Part shown: positions 55,488 to 64,000 of the stretch, piece after piece
How positions within the stretch are numbered: position 1 is the first letter of the stretch
Layout of the letters: each line of letters starts with the position of its first letter
NCBI RefSeq assembly: GCF_003122425.1
Contig: NZ_CP021659.1
Coordinates: 1,178,001-1,242,000, forward strand
Reading direction: 5' to 3'
From: Candidatus Fukatsuia symbiotica
GTDB lineage: Bacteria > Pseudomonadota > Gammaproteobacteria > Enterobacterales > Enterobacteriaceae
DNA length: 64,000 bases
Notes under the pieces: model-generated
Database searches by the model: none
The model's input: the letters and a program-made list of their open reading frames with translations, nothing else
Told to the model about the DNA's origin: nothing
Made by a program: the position numbers and the translations under genes

Positions 55488-55930
55488 TTACTTACTGTAA
55501 ACCTGCAGCGTGGCGCGAACTTCACCGTCTCGTGTTGCGATGTGTTTACGGTGAGCATCCAGAATTTTCTGTTGGGCTTGTTCATTAATCCCCCGTGCTC
55601 CCTAATCGCATCAAGAATTAACTGGTCGACAGCACTGCGTTTGACTGCTGTGTTCAGGCTCATGTGGTGCAGTTCCACGGTGTCCACCTCCGCAGAAGGT
55701 GCAGGTACGACGATGGCATTCGATCGTGCAGCAAAATATTCCGCAACCCAGGTTGACTCACTCAGTGTTTGCAGTGCTACCAATTCATCGACGCTGAAAA
55801 ATCGAGCACCTTTGTTCTCATACAAGTGATTGTTAAATTTAGATTCAGACATCCCTAAATACGCCGTAGCAACGGCGCGTCCGCCTGTCACTCGCTCACA
55901 CATCCGGTTAATTAATGCGCGTTTGTCCAT
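55488..55930 (-). pseudogene. CII-like regulator (YmfL type), frameshifted, prophage C
   Basis: Near-identical to the intact B copy up to LDAIREHGG. B then has GGGGGG and C has GGGGG (near 55590), shifting the frame; the correct ending (TLQVYSK) is readable to 55488. A longer out-of-frame tail runs to 55436. Confidence 0.85.
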
Positions 55931-55997
55931 AATTTATCCTATTCCTTATTGGGTTATACTTTTGTTTGCGTTATGAGAGCATGGCGTCACGATGAGA

Positions 55998-56225
55998 TCA
56001 GGCCGCTTCGTCTGGATGTGGAAAAAGGTCGGGCAAATCCGGGCGAATTTGGTAAGCCTGAATGACACCCTGAGTGGCCTCTACCAAAGGTTTAACATTT
56101 TTAGGGGCCACTTTTGACTTACCATACAACCACTTCTGTACCGCAGATTGAGTCACACCACAGGCTTTAGCGAGTCTCGTTTGAGTCCCTACAAGGGTAA
56201 TTGCGGTTTTAATTACTATGTTCAT
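55998..56225 (-). CDS. Cro-like repressor, prophage C
   Basis: 75 residues from ATG 56225 (AAAGGTGA 7 bp upstream); eight residues longer from an upstream ATG. Helix-turn-helix TAITLVGTQTRLAKACGVTQSAVQKWLYGKSKVAPKNV, C-terminus AYQIRPDLPDLFPHPDEAA shared with B. Confidence 0.85.
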   Translation of the reverse strand: MNIVIKTAITLVGTQTRLAKACGVTQSAVQKWLYGKSKVAPKNVKPLVEATQGVIQAYQIRPDLPDLFPHPDEAA

Positions 56226-56254
56226 ATGAATCACCTTTATTGTTTTCAATGACT

Positions 56255-56283
56255 AATATAATACCCTGGTTATACAAAAGCAA
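56255..56283 (-). promoter_or_regulatory. PR promoter and operator of prophage C
   Basis: Reverse strand -35 TTGCTT (56278-56283), 17-bp spacer, -10 TATATT (56255-56260). The spacer contains the operator TATAACCAGGGTATTA (complement of 56259-56274), which recurs exactly in PL at 57314-57329. Confidence 0.8.
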
Positions 56284-56332
56284 CCTCTTTAGTTGTTTGA
56301 CGGTTAATGACTGAAGTTGTATTTTTAATGGT

Positions 56333-57025
56333 ATGAAAATGACGTTTGCACAACGAGTTAAACATGCGATGAATGTGGAAGGGTTAACCCAAGCCTCTCT
56401 CGCCGTGAAGGCGGGTCTTTCACAAGCCGCCATCCAAAAAATTACATCAGGAAAGAGCCAGCGCTCGAGAAAGCTGCTGGATATTTCGCGTGTGCTTAGA
56501 GTTCGCCCTGAATGGTTAGGCGACGGTGTGGAGCCTATGAAGGATAAATGGGTTCAAGAAGGAATAAGGTTTGAAAGGATACACATTGATGACCCAACGA
56601 GTCCAGTTAGCGAAAATGAGTATGAATTTCCTCTTTATGGTCGCATGGAGCGGCTGCTGATCCCCAGAGATAAGGGACGAGAGGATATGCTAAAAATGAT
56701 TCGATTACCTATGGACATCGCTGTAAAAACTAAAACCACCCTGACTAATTCCGTCGCTATACTGGCACCTGATTCAAGTATGTGTCCTACCATTCAAGAA
56801 GGCGCAATTGTTGCTGTTGACGAGAGCATCACGGAGATCAAGAACGGCAAAATATATGCCGTATCTGTCGGTGGTCTCTGCATGTTGAGGATACTCTATG
56901 CTTTACCCAATAATATGGTGAAGATGCGCAGCCTAAATCAAAATGAATATCCAGATGATACGGTGTTGCTTAGTGACGTTAAAATCTTGGGAAAAGTTTT
57001 TTACACTGCCAGCATAATTGATTAA
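56333..57025 (+). CDS. CI-like S24-type repressor, prophage C
   Basis: 230 residues. Helix-turn-helix AMNVEGLTQASLAVKAGLSQAAIQKITSG; S24 domain with Ser in APDSSMCPTIQEG and Lys in KNGKIYAVSVGG, so SOS-induced self-cleavage is expected. The C-terminal half resembles the A repressor; the DNA-binding half and operator do not. Confidence 0.9.
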   Translation: MKMTFAQRVKHAMNVEGLTQASLAVKAGLSQAAIQKITSGKSQRSRKLLDISRVLRVRPEWLGDGVEPMKDKWVQEGIRFERIHIDDPTSPVSENEYEFPLYGRMERLLIPRDKGREDMLKMIRLPMDIAVKTKTTLTNSVAILAPDSSMCPTIQEGAIVAVDESITEIKNGKIYAVSVGGLCMLRILYALPNNMVKMRSLNQNEYPDDTVLLSDVKILGKVFYTASIID

Positions 57026-57034
57026 TCAGAGGAT

Positions 57035-57060
57035 ACCCTGCCTATTTGTGCAGGGTTTTT
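57035..57060 (+). terminator. Hairpin terminator after cI, prophage C
   Basis: ACCCTGC and GCAGGGT pair around an eight-base loop, followed by TTTTT. It starts 9 bp after the cI stop. Confidence 0.8.
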
Positions 57061-57303
57061 CATTGGCAGTCTATCAAACATTCACACACTCCGTCGCTAA
57101 ACCTTTAACACATTGTCGATCGGTTCTTTTCCACTGACGATCTATGAATTCACCCCGACCTTTCCTCGATAGATACTCTTCATTCTACACTTTTATACCT
57201 GATTACTCGGTATGATCAGTTATAGCTCAATATTTTTAAAATAAAAAACTACTTTAAAAACAACTATATATTACTTTAATCACTCAAATTAACACTTTGG
57301 TGA
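57061..57303. other. Region between cI terminator and PL, prophage C
   Basis: About 240 bp with no gene seen; AT-rich near 57230-57290. Confidence 0.45.
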
Positions 57304-57332
57304 TTGACATTTATATAACCAGGGTATTAAAT
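57304..57332 (+). promoter_or_regulatory. PL promoter and operator of prophage C
   Basis: -35 TTGACA at 57304-57309, -10 TTAAAT at 57327-57332 (17-bp spacer). Operator TATAACCAGGGTATTA at 57314-57329 sits between the boxes, identical to that in PR. Confidence 0.8.
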
Positions 57333-57460
57333 ACTGTATATCAACACGGCAAACACTAACGCGAAGCAGGCAAGGAAAGCCCATGAAGTAGCCGTCCGAG
57401 GCGTATGAAAATCGGAATGATTCGCGAAATAGAATACCCGCTTTACCCCGCTCAAGCGGA

Positions 57461-57502
57461 TGCTCTTTAACAATTTGGGATTTGGTAGCACTGACAAAGT
57501 GC
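57461..57502 (+). promoter_or_regulatory. nutL site (boxA + boxB), prophage C
   Basis: boxA TGCTCTTTAACAA at 57461-57473 and boxB GCACTGACAAAGTGC at 57488-57502, as in prophages A and B. Confidence 0.88.
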
Positions 57503-57519
57503 ACCCTGGCGTTTACCCG

Positions 57520-57563
57520 TTGGTTTCTGAATAGGTTGTGTCACCAGCTTATCCAGAAATCAA
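57520..57563 (+). promoter_or_regulatory. Leader hairpin before N, prophage C
   Basis: TTGGTTTCTGAATAG (57520-57534) pairs with TTATCCAGAAATCAA (57549-57563), 14 of 15 counting two wobble pairs. The loop is rich in unpaired bases. Precedes the N ribosome binding site GGAGG. Confidence 0.7.
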
Positions 57564-57576
57564 TCGGAGGTAAGTT

Positions 57577-57900
57577 ATGGCAACGATTATTTACCCGCCA
57601 TCGAAACGCAAGGCAACGTATGGCGGTAATGCCAAATACCGCAGACATCAACGCCGTAAAGCACAGGCTATCTCTCGCGAAGCGATCGAAAACAGCCTTG
57701 GTCGGAGAGTGGGCCATCACGCAAAAATAGCGCGTGCTCAACCTCGCTCAGAGGTAGATCGGGCGATTGCTCTAGCGACGGCCTTTCCTTTACGTAAAAA
57801 GCCACAGGACAGCCTGTACAACCGGCTAATGCCAAGAGCCTGGTTATTTTCGGTTCGAGGAACACGCTGGACAAACAAGGTTATCACCGCTTCTGCTTAG
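57577..57900 (+). CDS. P22-type N antitermination protein, prophage C
   Basis: 107 residues, Arg-rich [19 protein letters not shown]; closer to the B protein than to A. Follows boxA/boxB and the leader hairpin. Confidence 0.87.
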   Translation: MATIIYPPSKRKATYGGNAKYRRHQRRKAQAISREAIENSLGRRVGHHAKIARAQPRSEVDRAIALATAFPLRKKPQDSLYNRLMPRAWLFSVRGTRWTNKVITASA

Positions 57901-57936
57901 CAGGGGCGTTATTGAATTAACCCACAAAGGTGAACC

Positions 57937-58071
57937 ATGAACGATTTTTTAAGCGAACACCGTATCACCCTATGGCCTCACAGCACGCCTGCGGAAAAAC
58001 CCAAACGCAATCAATTCATTGACCTTTTTATCTGGCTAAAAAAAACACTCAACCAACGAGGTGAACCATGA
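57937..58071 (+). CDS. Small phage protein, prophage C
   Basis: 44 residues, MNDFLSEHRITLWPHSTPAEKPK, ending IDLFIWLKKTLNQRGEP; stop overlaps the next start (ATGA). Deleted in B and altered in A by the ptsG insertion. Function unknown. Confidence 0.6.
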   Translation: MNDFLSEHRITLWPHSTPAEKPKRNQFIDLFIWLKKTLNQRGEP

Positions 58072-58199
58072 TTTTTACTATCCAAGATAACGCATTAATC
58101 ATCATGATCAACGGTGTGAAGCGAGTTTTCCTTAACAGCGAGCGGGGCTATGCACGTATGTCTCAAGCGTATTGTAAAAGCAGAGGGCGACTGGCATGA
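58068..58199 (+). CDS. Small phage protein in early operon, prophage C
   Basis: 43 residues, same protein as at 35064 and 42384. Coupled by ATGA at both ends. Confidence 0.65.
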   Translation: MIFTIQDNALIIMINGVKRVFLNSERGYARMSQAYCKSRGRLA

Positions 58200-58531
58200 C
58201 ACCCGAGACGCTTATTGAAGCACGAAAAATAATGAACACGTTCAGTGATCAAGATTGGCACAACATTAATGAACAGGCGGAAGAGTGGGATAAATATTTC
58301 ACCTTTGACCACATCGCCCAGCTCTTTAAAAAATTGCCCCATTTTGATAGTGAGGCCTTGACACTCGCCTTGGATGAGACCGAACCCGATGACATCGATA
58401 AGGCATTTTTCAGCATTTTTATCTCAAAAGCGAAGTGGATGTTAGCCAAAGAACGGCTCTACCAAGGTGATGAATACAATGAGGTCTATTATGGATACTG
58501 CACAAACGACCCTCACGGCGGGTCAGACTGA
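58196..58531 (+). CDS. Conserved acidic phage early protein, prophage C
   Basis: 111 residues. The first about 90 match the 101-residue proteins of A and B with a few changes (DDIDKAF for DDLDEAF); the last 20 differ (CTNDPHGGSD). Homology with A/B ends here, at the border of the recombination module. Confidence 0.65.
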   Translation: MTPETLIEARKIMNTFSDQDWHNINEQAEEWDKYFTFDHIAQLFKKLPHFDSEALTLALDETEPDDIDKAFFSIFISKAKWMLAKERLYQGDEYNEVYYGYCTNDPHGGSD

Positions 58532-58552
58532 ACAACAACCAAGGAAAAAACC

Positions 58553-59236
58553 ATGGGCACTGCCACATTAATACTGGGGGAATCGGGTACCGGCAAATCC
58601 GCCAGTTTGCGCAACCTCAATCCCAAAGCATGCTTACTTATTCAACCTATTAATAAACCCCTGCCTTTTCGTTCTTCAGGGTGGCTGCCCTGGGATAAAA
58701 AAAATCCCGACACCGCGCTCTATGTTGTCGACATTTGGCACACCATTATGACCGCGATTGGGAAGGCGCACGCTTACGGCAAAAAAATCGTGATTATCGA
58801 TGACTTTCAATATGTCATGGCACATGAATTTATGCGCCGGGCGGATGAGAAGTCCTATGATAAATTTACCGAAATTGGCGGACACGCCTGGAATATTATC
58901 TACAGTGCGATCCACAATACCCCGCCTGAGCTGCGTATTTACTTTTTATCGCACACCGAAGAAACCGCATCAGGCAAAACCAAGATTAAAACCATTGGCA
59001 AAATGCTGGATGAAAAAATCACCCTAGAAGGCATGTTTACCCTGGTGTTACGGACCTGCGTGAAAGACGGCAGGTACGTGTTTACCACACAAAATGACGG
59101 CGCAGACACGGTTAAATCCCCGATGGGGATGTTCGACAGGCATGAAATTGATAACGACCTCGCCGGGGTGGATGCCACAGTTTGCCACTATTACCACCTT
59201 GATACGGGTCACAACACAGAAGGACATGCAGCATGA
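58553..59236 (+). CDS. RecA-like phage ATPase (Sak4 type), prophage C
   Basis: 227 residues. Walker A GESGTGKS at residues 9-16, Walker B-like KIVIIDDFQYV, then IYFLSHTEE. Short RecA-fold ATPases of this type (Sak4) replace Erf in many phages and promote single-strand annealing together with a phage SSB. Here it takes the place of erf. Overlaps the next gene by 4 bp. Confidence 0.8.
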   Translation: MGTATLILGESGTGKSASLRNLNPKACLLIQPINKPLPFRSSGWLPWDKKNPDTALYVVDIWHTIMTAIGKAHAYGKKIVIIDDFQYVMAHEFMRRADEKSYDKFTEIGGHAWNIIYSAIHNTPPELRIYFLSHTEETASGKTKIKTIGKMLDEKITLEGMFTLVLRTCVKDGRYVFTTQNDGADTVKSPMGMFDRHEIDNDLAGVDATVCHYYHLDTGHNTEGHAA

Positions 59237-59874
59237 ATGAGGTCATCTTTACGTATCATCAAGAAGCGGCGCTCGCCGCCGGCCAAAGCGGGTTTATCAG
59301 TGAGTCAGGCGCGTATATTGTCACTCTCACTGAAGCGAAATACATGACCAGTCCCAGTGGGACCAAATCGATTGAATTTTCTGTCGAAACGGAGGATGGA
59401 CGCAAAGCCCACTACCTGAACCTGTATTATGAAAAGAAAGACAGCACGCCCAACCCCTACGGCGTCAACCTGATCAACGCCATGATGGGCTGTACCGGCA
59501 TTAAGCAGCTCACCCGTGTCGTGAAAGACATCAACGCCCCTCTGGCTCCCGAATTAATCGGTAAGAAAATTGGACTTGTGTTGCAAAAAACACTGAAGAC
59601 CAAAAGCGATGGCAAGGAAACCTACAGCTTGGATATCCAGTTGCCTTTTTTCGCCCAAACCCGTCAGACATTACAAGAGAAAATGGCAGGCAAACCCGCC
59701 ACCACCCTGAATAAAATCGTGGCTAACCTGAAGGATAAAGATGAACGCCAACCGAGGGCAAATCTGTCTCCGTCGTCACCCGGTAAGCCGTTATACATGC
59801 CCTCTTCACTGCCACAAAGCAACCTGACGCCGTCTACCGATTTTAATGACGACGGGGATGACATCCCGTTTTGA
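59233..59874 (+). CDS. Phage SSB-like protein (DUF669 type), prophage C
   Basis: 213 residues. An OB-like N-terminal part (GAYIVTLTEAKYMTSPSGTKSIEFSVETEDG), typical of DUF669 proteins paired with Sak4. The last 11 residues DFNDDGDDIPF are the SSB tip also found in the unrelated SSB of A and B. DNA identity with A resumes about 34 bp before the stop, so recombination joined a new module at this tail. Confidence 0.77.
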   Translation: MNEVIFTYHQEAALAAGQSGFISESGAYIVTLTEAKYMTSPSGTKSIEFSVETEDGRKAHYLNLYYEKKDSTPNPYGVNLINAMMGCTGIKQLTRVVKDINAPLAPELIGKKIGLVLQKTLKTKSDGKETYSLDIQLPFFAQTRQTLQEKMAGKPATTLNKIVANLKDKDERQPRANLSPSSPGKPLYMPSSLPQSNLTPSTDFNDDGDDIPF

Positions 59875-59905
59875 GCGGTTCGCTAAGCTGCTCAGTTTCT
59901 TGCAG

Positions 59906-61128
59906 GTGCGAGTCCTGCTGCAATAATTGGTTAGTTTGATTGCGTAGCTATGGCGTACATGTGGAAGGCGACTGAAACATGGAAGCAACGCCGGATAAAC
60001 GTTGCCCCTGACCCAGTCCGTGGGCGCGCGCAAGCACACAGCCCGTAACGAAAGTGAACCTGAACAAGCCTCGTAAATGTCAGCCACACGGCAATGCTGG
60101 GAGAGTGTGGTGTAGGGTGGTTCCGCCGAGCCTTTGGAATGGGGGCGAAGGTCATCGAGTTCTAGTGGATTAACTAACCACTTGAAGCTAGAACGGGAAC
60201 TCGGGGTATTGAGGATGGGATGTGCGCATAGAACTGAGCGGAACGAACGAGACCTCTACCCGTCGTGGTTTAACCCACCGCGTAATTGAAGATATAAGGT
60301 AACCGCCGAAGTTCGAATAGACGCGGGATAGAGGAGTCGGAGGAGGCCATAGTACTGTTGATGATGAGGACAACATAACCTCGTCGGAGAGAAGGGCCTC
60401 TGCTTCTGTCATGCTATTTTTTGTAGGAGGCATTACGTGATTGCGAAAGCTGAAAACACGTCGCTAGAAAGAGTGCGAGTACTGCAACGAAAGTTATACC
60501 TAGCAGCCAAGACGAATCCAACACGGAAATTCGGCATGCTGTATGACAAGGTGTGTCAGATCGATGTGTTATGGATGGCCTACAAGCAAGTCCGAGCCAA
60601 CAAAGGTGCCCCAGGCATCGACCAGCAGACTTTTGAAGTCATTGAAAAGGAAGTTGGAGTTGGGTCATTCTTGGCTGAAATCCAAACAAAACTCATGGAA
60701 AAGAGGTACACGCCTCTGCCGGTCAAACGGGTGTACATCCCCAAGGCTGACGGAACGCAAAGACCTCTAGGCATTCCCGTTATCGCAGATCGTGTTGTTC
60801 AGGCAGCGGTGAAAATTGTTATCGAACCTCTTTTTGAGGCTACCTTCAAGGATTGCTCGTATGGCTTCCGGCCTCGGAAGAATGCACAACAAGCATTGCG
60901 GGAAATCTACAAGTGGCTGAATTTCAAGTGCCACTGGGTGGTAGATGCGGATTTGAAGTCGTACTTTGACACAATTCCGCACGATAAATTACTGCTGTCC
61001 GTTCGAACCAGAGTCATTGATCGCTCGGTTGTAAAGCTGATCGAGATGTGGCTTAAAGCTGGAGCGATGGAAGAGATGAAAATCCGGAAGGAGACGACCG
61101 GTACGCCGCAAGGGGGAGTGATTACTCC
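59906..61128 (+). mobile_element. Group II intron 5' half, prophage C
   Basis: Same as 36573-37795, starting GTGCGAG 31 bp after the SSB stop, with the same intervening sequence. Truncated at the same reverse transcriptase codon. Confidence 0.82.
60437..61128 (+). pseudogene. Truncated intron reverse transcriptase, prophage C
   Basis: 231 codons identical to 37104-37795, GTG start, ending at GGVITP before the YADD motif. Confidence 0.92.
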
Positions 61129-63115
61129 GCAAACAATAGTGCAAACTTTCGCGTAAGCTGGGGCCTGCGTTTTCACCGGCGCTGCCTCAAGTCTGGTCAT
61201 CCGGATGGGAGCATCACTGAGTTTTCCCTCGTTATTGAGACTGATAACGGCACACGGAGTGACCCTCAGCAATGAAACCGAAGCCATTTTCACAACACGT
61301 ACGTATCACTTTCGAGCCCAGCCGGTTTTCTGACGACCAGCTGACGGATGTTTATGAACAGCTGACTCCCGTTAACCACCACGTGCTTACCCCTCACGAC
61401 CAGGCCCGGGCCAAACCTCACCGGGCTCCTGCCCGCTCAACCGCTAGACGGAGCAAAATGTTATGAACAAGGCACTGGTCGCACTCTACGCCCGCGTTTC
61501 TTCCGGGCAACAGGTAAAAAATGGCACCATCGGCAGTCAGCTTGCAGCAATCAAGGACCGCATCCGTGAGGACGGCCACGTGTTGCCTGACGCCATGCTC
61601 TTTATCGATGATGGTGTCAGCGGTGCTACACTTATCCGCCCGCAACTAGAGCGCCTGAGGGACTACGCGGCGGCAGGCGATATTGAATGCCTGTACATCC
61701 TGTCGCCCGACAGGCTAGACCGTAAATACGCCTATCAGGCTCTGCTGATGGAAGAGTTCAGCGCCTGCGGCGTGGAGGTTATCTTTATCTGTCACACCCC
61801 GGCGACACGCCGGAAGACATGATGCTTCTGCAGATGCAGGGGATGTTTGCTGAATATGAGCGGGCAAAGATTATGGAGCGCAACCGGCGTGGTAAGCTTC
61901 ACGGTGCACGCTGTGGTAATGTCGGTGTCCTTTCCGGTGCACCTTACGGTTATCGGTATATCCGCAGGCAGCCGGACGGGACACCCGCACAGTATATTGT
62001 CAACCTTCATGAAGCCTCCGTGGTCAGGAAGATATTTAGTTGGGCTGGCATAGAGCGCCTGAGTCTAGGCGGTGTGGTCAGACGTCTGGCTGAGAAAGGC
62101 ATAGAAAGCGCCACCGGCAAACCCGGCTGGGACCGCAGTACGGTATGGGGCATGTTAAAGAACCCCGCTTACAAAGGACTTGCTGTGTTCGGAAAAACGA
62201 AAAACTGCGCCCCCCGTCCCCGGGTGAGAGCAGCGCGCAACAGTGCAGATATCCTCAAGAACGGTTATTCAGTAATACGAAGTAAGCCGGATGACGGCAT
62301 CGGGATCCCTGTGCCTGCCATCATCAACAGCGCTCTTTTCTTGACGGTCAACGAACAGCTGGAAGAAAACCGCCGACATGCACGACAGGGGCGCCGGGGA
62401 GCCGCTTATCTCTTACAGGGGCTGACTGTGTGCGGCCACTGTCGCTATGCGTATTATGGCAAAAAAGTCAGTAAATCTGCGGCAAAAGGGGGGGCGCAGT
62501 ATTCTTATTACCACTGTACTGGGACGGATGCTTACCGCTTTGGGGGCATTCGGGTGTGTGACAATAAACAGGTCAGGACATCCATGCTGGATGAAACGGT
62601 CTGGGCACAGGTCATTGCGCTGCTGTCTGAGCCGGAACGGCTGAAAAAAGAATATGAGCAGCGTCTAACGCAGGCGTCAGAGCACAGTGGACAGACCGCA
62701 GATGCTGAGCGTCTGAAAAAGCAAGAAAATCAGCTAAACGTGGGGCGGTCCCGATTGATTGATAGTTTTGCCGAAGGGCTGATTGGCAAAACAGACTTTG
62801 AACCACGGATCAGAGTGATGACGCTCAGGCTGGCGGAACTTGCGCGCCAGAGAGTGAAGGTGAAACAGGCCACAGAGAACCAGCATGAGTTGCTGCTACT
62901 GGTTAACCGGGTGGAGGATTTTGCTGCTGCGGTCACGGAACGCCTGAGTACGGACGATTTTCTGATGAAGCGAGAAATTCTGCGTGCGCTGGTGAAACGG
63001 ATAGAAATTTATCGTGATGAAATTGTGGTGGTTTTTCGGGTGAATCCCGGGAATGATACCAGCCTGGAAGCAGGATCAGACAAAACATATGGCAGAAGTT
63101 TGCCAGATTGTTTGC
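61129..63115 (+). mobile_element. Serine-recombinase cassette 2
   Basis: Same content and ends as cassette 1 but one base shorter, owing to a C deletion in the recombinase gene. Landmarks at 60437 and 63807 sum to 124244, as do the junction positions, so the flanking intron halves are again symmetrical. Confidence 0.8.
61272..61466 (+). CDS. Small basic protein coupled to serine recombinase, copy 2
   Basis: 64 residues; one residue differs from the 37939 copy (AQARAK for AQAQAK). Overlaps the recombinase start (ATGA). Confidence 0.6.
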   Translation: MKPKPFSQHVRITFEPSRFSDDQLTDVYEQLTPVNHHVLTPHDQARAKPHRAPARSTARRSKML

Positions 63116-63255
63116 GGAGTAATTTCTCCCCCTTGCGGCGTACCGGTCGTCTCCTTCCGGATTTTCATCTCTTCCATCGCTCCAGCTGTAAGCCACATCT
63201 CGATCAGCTTTACAACCGAGCGATCAATGACTCTGGTTCGAACGGACAGCAGTAA
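61463..63255 (+). pseudogene. Large serine recombinase, copy 2, frameshifted
   Basis: Identical to copy 1 up to ICHTP, where C5 became C4 (near 61796-61800); the first frame stops after 119 codons. The second frame is open from ATG 61819 (MMLLQMQGMFAEY) for 478 codons. Also SPDRLD where copy 1 has SPDRLA. The catalytic Ser13 is thus separated from the DNA-binding domains, so this copy is probably dead unless the two parts assemble. Confidence 0.87.
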
Positions 63256-64000
63256 TTTATCGTGCGGAATTGTGTCAAAGTACGACTTCAAATCCGCATC
63301 TACCACCCAGTGGCACTTGAAATTCAGCCACTTGTAGATTTCCCGCAATGCTTGTTGTGCATTCTTCCGAGGCCGGAAGCCATACGAGCAATCCTTGAAG
63401 GTAGCCTCAAAAAGAGGTTCGATAACAATTTTCACCGCTGCCTGAACAACACGATCTGCGATAACGGGAATGCCTAGAGGTCTTTGCGTTCCGTCAGCCT
63501 TGGGGATGTACACCCGTTTGACCGGCAGAGGCGTGTACCTCTTTTCCATGAGTTTTGTTTGGATTTCAGCCAAGAATGACCCAACTCCAACTTCCTTTTC
63601 AATGACTTCAAAAGTCTGCTGGTCGATGCCTGGGGCACCTTTGTTGGCTCGGACTTGCTTGTAGGCCATCCATAACACATCGATCTGACACACCTTGTCA
63701 TACAGCACGCCGAATTTCCGTGTTGGATTCGTCTTGGCTGCTAGGTATAACTTTCGTTGCAGTACTCGCACTCTTTCTAGCGACGTGTTTTCAGCTTTCG
63801 CAATCACGTAATGCCTCCTACAAAAAATAGCATGACAGAAGCAGAGGCCCTTCTCTCCGACGAGGTTATGTTGTCCTCATCATCAACAGTACTATGGCCT
63901 CCTCCGACTCCTCTATCCCGCGTCTATTCGAACTTCGGCGGTTACCTTATATCTTCAATTACGCGGTGGGTTAAACCACGACGGGTAGAGGTCTCGTTCG
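63107..64000 (-). mobile_element. Group II intron 5' half, inverted, running off the window
   Basis: Reverse complement of the sequence left of cassette 2. It contains the truncated reverse transcriptase 63807-63116, with a few substitutions relative to the other copies (GVLYD for GMLYD, LTAGAM for LKAGAM, GGEITP for GGVITP). The intron's 5' end would be at about 64338. A fourth prophage arm probably follows. Confidence 0.85.
63116..63807 (-). pseudogene. Truncated intron reverse transcriptase, fourth copy
   Basis: Same 231-codon fragment in inverted orientation, with three amino acid changes. One change alters the conserved GGVITP to GGEITP and also spoils the palindromic junction (AATTTCTCC for AATCACTCC). 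Confidence 0.9.

Overview
The window looks like the chromosome of a facultative, probably insect-associated endosymbiont of the Enterobacterales. Housekeeping genes match Escherichia/Yersinia in sequence and order (endA-rsmE-gshB-yqgF, mreBCD-rng-tldD, Val/Val/Lys tRNAs beside gltX and tRNA-Ala), but genes are missing from these runs (yqgE, maf/yhdE, yhdP). The rest is crowded with insertion sequences, MITE-like repeats, group II intron pieces, broken genes and several prophages. A Regiella-, Hamiltonella- or Fukatsuia-like aphid symbiont fits best; this is inference from content, not a database match.

Layout. 1-1067: partial ISAs1-family element. 1281-4752: endA, rsmE, gshB, yqgF, yhgN. 5124-11145: mreB, mreC, mreD, rng, tldD. 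11351-13815: three tRNAs, gltX, tRNA-Ala. 14012-16340: a graveyard holding a broken P4-type integrase and remnants of IS630, IS5 and another IS. 16346-20065: a secreted orphan, a CoA-transferase cut by an IS110-family element, and that element. 20066-37795: lambdoid prophage A, running from terminase and lysis on the left to early genes on the right. 37796-39783: a serine-recombinase cassette. 39775-51206: prophage B, inverted, with an internal 5.9-kb segment flipped between two 104-bp MITEs. 51337-61128: prophage C. 61129-64000: a second recombinase cassette followed by an inverted intron half that runs off the window.

The prophages share one plan: cI / cro / CII-like regulator / (Rha) / replication initiator / (helicase loader, RusA) / Q antiterminator / a slot of accessory genes on the opposite strand / holin, endolysin, Rz / terminase. 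In the other direction from cI come a P22-type nut site (boxA, boxB), an N antiterminator, small genes, and a recombination module (Erf+SSB in A and B; a RecA-like ATPase+SSB in C). Each prophage has its own operator sequence at both early promoters, so they look heteroimmune. Accessory cargo includes a glucose PTS permease, a nucleobase transporter with a LuxR-type regulator, YefM-YoeB, a broken effector-like gene, and three small secreted peptides sharing a Cys-x3-Trp-x(8-12)-Cys signature.

The most unusual structure is a 7.46-kb inverted repeat (35059-42520). Two arms of about 2.75 kb, each carrying the early prophage genes plus the 5' half of a group II intron, face each other across a 1.97-kb serine-recombinase cassette. 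A second copy of the intron-cassette-intron core joins prophage C to whatever lies beyond position 64000. In both copies the break in the intron reverse transcriptase falls at a short palindrome.
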